DNA of 9,183 nucleotides from Actinomycetota bacterium. Lineage in GTDB: Bacteria; Actinomycetota; Actinomycetes; Propionibacteriales; Propionibacteriaceae. The position numbers and the translations under genes are program-made. Within the stretch, counting starts at the first letter, position 1. Every line of letters starts with the position of its first letter. Below are positions 5,743-9,183 of this stretch, in pieces. The notes under the pieces were generated by a model. The model did not search any database. It was not told where the DNA came from and saw only the letters and a list, made by a program, of their open reading frames with translations. The stretch is from assembly GCA_016213595.1 (NCBI GenBank), contig JACRAA010000122.1:1-9183 (forward strand), in the 5' to 3' direction.

Positions 5743-6260
5743 CCACTTCACGCCCCGAGAGCTCGAGGCCACTGCATCAGGCCAAGCACCCGCGAACCGT
5801 CCTTGCCGGTCCCTACGGCCACCCGTTCCACCCGATTCTCGTGACGATCCCCATCGGCGCGTGGGTCGCAAGCATCGTCTTCGACATCACCGCGATCAGC
5901 GGCAACCAGCCACAGGTCTTTGAGCAGGGTGCGAGCTGGCTCATCGCGATCGGCATCATCGGCGCCCTCCTGGCCGCCGTCTTCGGGCTGATGGACCTCC
6001 TGACCATCCCTCGCGGGACGAAGGCATTCACCACGGGGCTGACGCACATGACGATCAACCTGGTCGTGGTCGCGCTCTTCGCTGTCAGCTTCGCGCTTCG
6101 ACTGGCTCATGGCTACGACGGAGTCAGCGGGATTGCGGTCGTCCTCTCAGTGGTGGCGTTGCTTCTGCTCCTGGCCTCCGGCTGGCTGGGCGGCAAACTT
6201 GCCTACCACTTCGGCGTACGCGTCGCCGACGAGGAGACACAAGCCGAAGGCTTCCAGTGA
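5739..6260 (+). CDS. DUF2231 family membrane protein
   Basis: This 173-aa protein has the family hallmark GHPFHPILVTIPIGAW, with H28 and H31 at the entrance of the first membrane segment. Four hydrophobic helices follow (about residues 33-50, 64-88, 104-124 and 131-152). The C-terminal end GWLGGKLAYHFGVRV is typical, and a short acidic tail closes the protein. The first about 25 residues are polar and should be cytoplasmic. The family has no settled function. Its paired histidines in a four-helix membrane bundle recall heme- or metal-binding membrane proteins, which is only an inference. The start is ATG 5739 with AGGAGG 4 nt upstream. It overlaps the 32-codon ORF by four bases, so its expression may depend on that ORF and on the operator-like repeat ahead of it. 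It is followed by 131 bp of non-coding sequence and appears to end its transcription unit. Confidence 0.85.
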   Translation: MTTSRPESSRPLHQAKHPRTVLAGPYGHPFHPILVTIPIGAWVASIVFDITAISGNQPQVFEQGASWLIAIGIIGALLAAVFGLMDLLTIPRGTKAFTTGLTHMTINLVVVALFAVSFALRLAHGYDGVSGIAVVLSVVALLLLLASGWLGGKLAYHFGVRVADEETQAEGFQ

Positions 6261-6270
6261 CTCTCGCGGT

Positions 6271-6283
6271 ACCCGGCTCGGGT
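6271..6283 (+). terminator. Small hairpin after the DUF2231 gene
   Basis: ACCCG (6271-6275), loop GCT, CGGGT (6279-6283) forms a 5-bp stem 11 nt after the stop and is followed by TT only. It is short and lacks a T-run, so any terminator role is uncertain. Confidence 0.25.
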
Positions 6284-6379
6284 TCCGTGATGTCCATGCC
6301 GTCGGCTCGTCTCCTCGACGGGTGACAGCGTGAATGTGATCGACAGGGGCCGCTGTGCCGAGCGGGGGGCAGGCTACGT

Positions 6380-6394
6380 TACCGTAGGTTCATG
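6380..6394 (+). promoter_or_regulatory. -10/start element of the NMO gene, leaderless-type
   Basis: TACCGT (6380-6385) is followed by 6 nt and the ATG at 6392, the same geometry as before ponA2, the UbiA-like gene and the leader ORF. The only purine-rich stretch just upstream is the weak TAGG. No clear -35 is visible. Farther up, ACAGCG (6325-6330) and CGCTGT (6351-6356) form a spaced inverted repeat of unknown meaning. Confidence 0.42.
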
Positions 6395-7834
6395 GATGAG
6401 ACGGTACGGATACCCGCGGTGACAAGGCCCGTCATCATTCAGGGCGGCATGGGCATCGGGGTGTCCGGCTGGCGACTCGCGCGCGAGGTAGCCAGGTGCG
6501 GGCAGCTCGGGGTGGTCTCCGGAACCGCGCTCGACAGCGTGGTGGCCCGGCGTCTTCAGGACGGCGACGAGGGCGGCGACATCCGGCGGGCACTGGCTCA
6601 CTTCCCGTCCCCGGCAATGGCCTCTCGTGTCCTCGACCGGTACTTCCGCGATGGAGGCGGAGACGGCGGCCTCTACCGTCCGCAGCCGCCGCTCGGTGTC
6701 CATCCCACTCCAGCAGCCATCGACCTGGCAGTCGTGGGCAGCTTCGCGGAGGTGTGGCTCGCCAAGGAGGGCCATCAGGGGCTCGTAGGCATCAACCTGC
6801 TCGAGAAGATCCAGACGGCCACCCTGTCGGTTCTGCTGGGCGCGATGCTGGCGGGCGTCGACTACGTCCTGATGGGCGCCGGCATCCCCCGTGAGATCCC
6901 CCAGCTGCTCAACGACTTCGCCGCCGGCCGCCCCGGTCAGCTCTCGATCGACGTCGTGGACGCCACCCACCCGTACACCGTCTCGCTCAACCCTGCCGAG
7001 CTCCTCGGCGACGAGCTGCCCGTCCTGCACCGCCCGCAGTTCCTGGCGATCGTGTCCCTGCACGTGCTGGCGGCCTTCCTCACCCGCAACGACCAGATCA
7101 CGCCGGACGGCTTCGTCGTCGAGGGCCCGCTGGCGGGCGGCCACAGCGCCCCGCCGCGGGGCAAGATGACCCGCGACGACGAAGGGCAGCCGATCTACGG
7201 CGCCAAGGACCAGGCTGACCTCGCGGCGATGGTCGCCATCGGCCTGCCGTTCTGGCTCGCAGGGGCGTACGGCACACCGGAGCGAGTCGCGAGTGCTCTC
7301 GCGGCCGGGGCTGTCGGAGTCCAGGTGGGAACGCTGTTCGCCTTCTCGGACGAGTCGGGGATACGTCCCGACCTCAGGCTGGCACTGCTCCAGTCCCTCA
7401 CCGACGGCACCTTGACCGTGCACAACGACCCCCGCGCCTCGCCGACGAGCTTCCCGTTCAAGATCGCGAACATCGAGGGCACCCTGTCCGACCCAGCCAC
7501 GTACGCGGCTCGGGAACGGCTGTGCGACCTCGGCTTCCTGCGCACGCCGGTCGAGCGCGAGGACGGGAGGCTGACGTACCGCTGCCCCTCCGAGCCCGCC
7601 CACATGTACGTGAAGAAGGGCGGCGCTGCCGCCGACACCGAGGGACGGATGTGCCTGTGCAACGCCCTGCTGGCGGACATCGGCCTCGGCAAGATGCGGA
7701 AGAACGGCTACCTCGAGCAGCCGGCGATCACCCTCGGCCAGGACCTGTCGGGACCCGAGCGGCTCGCCGAGACCCACCCCGAGGGCTGGACCGCAGCCGA
7801 GGCCGTCGGCTGGCTCACGAGCTGCCTGCCCTGA
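6392..7834 (+). CDS. Nitronate monooxygenase-family FMN flavoprotein (long form)
   Basis: This 480-aa protein belongs to the NMO/2-nitropropane dioxygenase superfamily, FMN TIM-barrel enzymes that oxidise alkyl nitronates such as propionate-3-nitronate with O2. Visible motifs are IIQGGMGIGVSG near the start (Q17-G18-G19-M20), AGGH with H251, a likely active-site residue, and GVQVGT (309-314) for FMN phosphate. It is longer than the roughly 320-370 aa of characterised NMOs. The extra C-terminal part (about 350-480) contains C398 in YRC and a CLC pair (C421, C423) in RMCLCNALLADIG. I recognise this extension from many actinobacterial proteins annotated only as NMO. Relatives include FabK enoyl-ACP reductases and PfaD, so an ene-reductase role cannot be ruled out. 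It seems to be transcribed alone: 131 bp precede it, and the next gene has its own promoter-like and Shine-Dalgarno signals. The family is firm, the substrate open. Confidence 0.88.
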   Translation: MDETVRIPAVTRPVIIQGGMGIGVSGWRLAREVARCGQLGVVSGTALDSVVARRLQDGDEGGDIRRALAHFPSPAMASRVLDRYFRDGGGDGGLYRPQPPLGVHPTPAAIDLAVVGSFAEVWLAKEGHQGLVGINLLEKIQTATLSVLLGAMLAGVDYVLMGAGIPREIPQLLNDFAAGRPGQLSIDVVDATHPYTVSLNPAELLGDELPVLHRPQFLAIVSLHVLAAFLTRNDQITPDGFVVEGPLAGGHSAPPRGKMTRDDEGQPIYGAKDQADLAAMVAIGLPFWLAGAYGTPERVASALAAGAVGVQVGTLFAFSDESGIRPDLRLALLQSLTDGTLTVHNDPRASPTSFPFKIANIEGTLSDPATYAARERLCDLGFLRTPVEREDGRLTYRCPSEPAHMYVKKGGAAADTEGRMCLCNALLADIGLGKMRKNGYLEQPAITLGQDLSGPERLAETHPEGWTAAEAVGWLTSCLP

Positions 7835-7883
7835 CCCCATCCGGGCCAGCCGGTCCCCAGCCGGTTCCACAGACGCCTGCCGC

Positions 7884-7914
7884 TTGACATGCGAAGGCGT
7901 GCGAGAGGGATGCT
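7884..7914 (+). promoter_or_regulatory. Possible promoter of the larA-like gene
   Basis: TTGACA (7884-7889) is a perfect -35. GATGCT (7909-7914) at 19-nt spacing is a weak -10. The start would lie near 7921, giving a leader of about 50 nt before the ATG at 7972. The long spacing and poor -10 suggest either low basal activity or dependence on an activator. Confidence 0.4.
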
Positions 7915-7971
7915 GTCACGGCTGGCCCGCACGATCCGACGACGTCGAGCCGCGTGAGAAAGGACCCCACG

Positions 7972-9183
7972 ATGAGGGATGGCGACCGGCGGGTGAGCCT
8001 GCTGTACGGAAAGGGCCTGCTCGAGGTCGTACCGCCCGCGTCGGCCGACGTAACCGTCATCCGGAAGCGTGCCCTCCCGCGGATCGGCGACCCGGCGACG
8101 GCAGTACGGGAGGCCTTCGAGGATCCCGTGGGAGCTGCGCCGTTGAGCGCACTCGCGGCGGGAAGGGCCAGCGCGTGCATCGTGATCTGTGACATCACCC
8201 GTCCTGTCCCCCACCGGCTCTTCCTGCGGCCGTTGGTCGAGACGCTCGTGGGCGCCGGGATTCCGCTCGAGGCGGTCACCATCCTCGTGGCGAACGGGCT
8301 GCACCGCGAAGGGGATGCCGACGAGATCGCAGAGCTGGTCTCCGACCCGTGGGTCGTGGACAACGTCCGGATCGAGGCCCACCGGGCTCGGGACCGCGCC
8401 AGCCTGGTCGACCTCGGCGTCACCGCGACGCGCCACACGCCCATCCTCATCAACCGTGCGCTCGTGGAGGCGGACCTACGGATCGTCACCGGCCTCGTGG
8501 AACCCCACTTCATGGCCGGCTGGTCCGGTGGCCGCAAGGTACTCGCGCCGGGCGTCGCAGGCGAGGAGACGATCCGTACGTTCCACTCCGCACGGTTCAT
8601 GGAGGACCCGCTCGCGACGCAGTGCAACCTCACCGGGAACCCCCTGCACGAGGAGCAGCTCGAGATCGTACGAGAGGTGGGCGAGCTGTACGCGGTGAAC
8701 ACGGTCATCGACGAGGACCGCCACCTCAGCTACGTCAACTTCGGAGAGATCGAGCAGAGCCACCTCGCCGCCGTGGAGTTCGCCGCCCGCTTCGCTGCCG
8801 TCGAGGTCCCCCGCCGCTTCCACACCGTGGTGACGTCAGCGGCCGGCTACCCGCTGGACAAGACGTACTACCAGACGGTCAAGGGGATGGTCACTCCCGT
8901 CGACATCCTCGCGCCCGGCGGCACCCTGATCATCGCCTCCGAGTGTTCCGAGGGAATCGGCAGCGCCCACTTCCGAGAGTCGCAGGCCCGGCTCGTCGAC
9001 CTCGGCGCCGAGGAGTTCCTGGCCCGCCTCTCGGACAAGAGGCTCGCGGACATCGACGAGTGGCAGACGGAGATGCAGCTCAAGCCGATGCGGGTCGGGC
9101 ACATCCAGCTGTACACGACAGGCCTCAGCCCCGACGACCTCCACGTCACCGGCGTCGAGCCGGTGCGGTCAGTCGACGACGCC
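7972..9183 (+). CDS. larA: LarA-type nickel-pincer racemase/epimerase family protein (3' end outside window)
   Basis: The frame is open from ATG 7972 to the window edge with no stop, giving at least 404 residues of a family that is usually about 420-430 aa. LarA is a lactate racemase using a nickel pincer nucleotide cofactor. The family blocks are CDITRPVPH then ILVANGLHRE, VEPHFMAGWSGGRKVLAPGVAG, FHSARFM, and NPLHEEQLEIV followed by YAVNTVID. The four key residues match Lactiplantibacillus plantarum LarA as recalled (H108, H174, K184, H200): here H111, H179, K189 and H205, with identical spacings of 10 between the second and third and 16 between the third and fourth. The start has AAAGGA (7959-7964) 7 nt upstream. 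No larB, larC, larE or nickel transport gene is in view. Many LarA homologues act on other 2-hydroxyacids, so lactate is only the default substrate. Confidence 0.88.
   Translation, partial: MRDGDRRVSLLYGKGLLEVVPPASADVTVIRKRALPRIGDPATAVREAFEDPVGAAPLSALAAGRASACIVICDITRPVPHRLFLRPLVETLVGAGIPLEAVTILVANGLHREGDADEIAELVSDPWVVDNVRIEAHRARDRASLVDLGVTATRHTPILINRALVEADLRIVTGLVEPHFMAGWSGGRKVLAPGVAGEETIRTFHSARFMEDPLATQCNLTGNPLHEEQLEIVREVGELYAVNTVIDEDRHLSYVNFGEIEQSHLAAVEFAARFAAVEVPRRFHTVVTSAAGYPLDKTYYQTVKGMVTPVDILAPGGTLIIASECSEGIGSAHFRESQARLVDLGAEEFLARLSDKRLADIDEWQTEMQLKPMRVGHIQLYTTGLSPDDLHVTGVEPVRSVDDA

Noticed and set aside
6325..6356. ACAGCG/CGCTGT inverted repeat upstream of the NMO gene as an operator
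   Set aside because: Six-base arms with a 20-nt spacer are easily found by chance; kept only as a note in the promoter entry.
7807..7852. Inverted repeat CGGCTGGC/GCCAGCCG at the NMO stop as a terminator
   Set aside because: The loop is 30 nt, half of the repeat is coding, and no T-run follows. The CCAGCCGGT direct repeat at 7846-7865 is equally likely to be chance in this composition.
6374..7870. Long minus-strand frame opposite the NMO gene
   Set aside because: Low-complexity Arg/Gly/Glu composition without motifs; the plus strand carries the FMN-enzyme motifs.
7815..8708. Minus-strand frames and a plus-strand frame from 8189 across the larA-like gene
   Set aside because: The larA frame on the plus strand explains the region with an exact catalytic pattern. 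The competing frames are Ser/Arg-rich shadows.

Overview
The window is chromosomal DNA from a high-GC actinobacterium. The evidence is G/C-dominated third codon positions, GTG starts, a WhiB-family gene, and the gene order ArsA/Get3-like ATPase > <whiB4-type regulator > ponA2-type penicillin-binding protein > metallophosphoesterase. From memory, this is the order of Mycobacterium tuberculosis Rv3680, Rv3681c (whiB4), Rv3682 (ponA2) and Rv3683. The sequences look more like a Propionibacteriales or other non-mycobacterial actinobacterium, but I cannot place the genus. Nothing suggests a plasmid, phage, transposon or CRISPR array.

Layout. 1-848: 3' part of an ArsA/Get3-like ATPase, start outside the window. 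786-1073 (minus): whiB4-type iron-sulfur regulator, overlapping the ATPase end tail to tail by 63 bp. 1074-1250: divergent promoter region. 1251-3626: bifunctional class A PBP (PonA2 type). 3623-4522: membrane-anchored metallophosphoesterase, coupled by an ATGA overlap. 4523-4760: a complete tRNA-Pro(CGG) with a -10 element upstream and a terminator-like hairpin downstream. 4761-5567: UbiA-family prenyltransferase. 5568-5738: a regulatory patch with an operator-like inverted repeat, a promoter, a 32-codon leader ORF and a 12-bp palindrome. 5739-6260: DUF2231 membrane protein. 6392-7834: nitronate monooxygenase-family flavoprotein. 7972-9183: LarA-type (nickel-pincer) racemase/epimerase-family protein running off the right edge. 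No gene-free stretch exceeds 300 bases.

How the genes fit together. The left block (ATPase, WhiB, PBP, phosphoesterase) is a conserved actinobacterial neighbourhood tied to envelope synthesis and redox/stress handling. The PBP and phosphoesterase form a translationally coupled operon. The right half is a row of separate metabolic or membrane genes, each with its own start signals, and I see no shared pathway.

The most unusual signal is in the start signals. Four reading frames without a usable Shine-Dalgarno (ponA2, ubiA-like, the small leader ORF, the NMO) each have TANNNT followed by exactly six bases and then the start codon, the geometry of leaderless transcription. The DUF2231 and larA-like genes instead have good Shine-Dalgarno sites. 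The small region 5609-5742 is the best candidate for something undescribed: an operator-like inverted repeat laid over a leaderless promoter that would drive a 32-codon ORF fused by ATGA to the DUF2231 gene. That ORF may be a leader peptide or the remnant of a lost gene.
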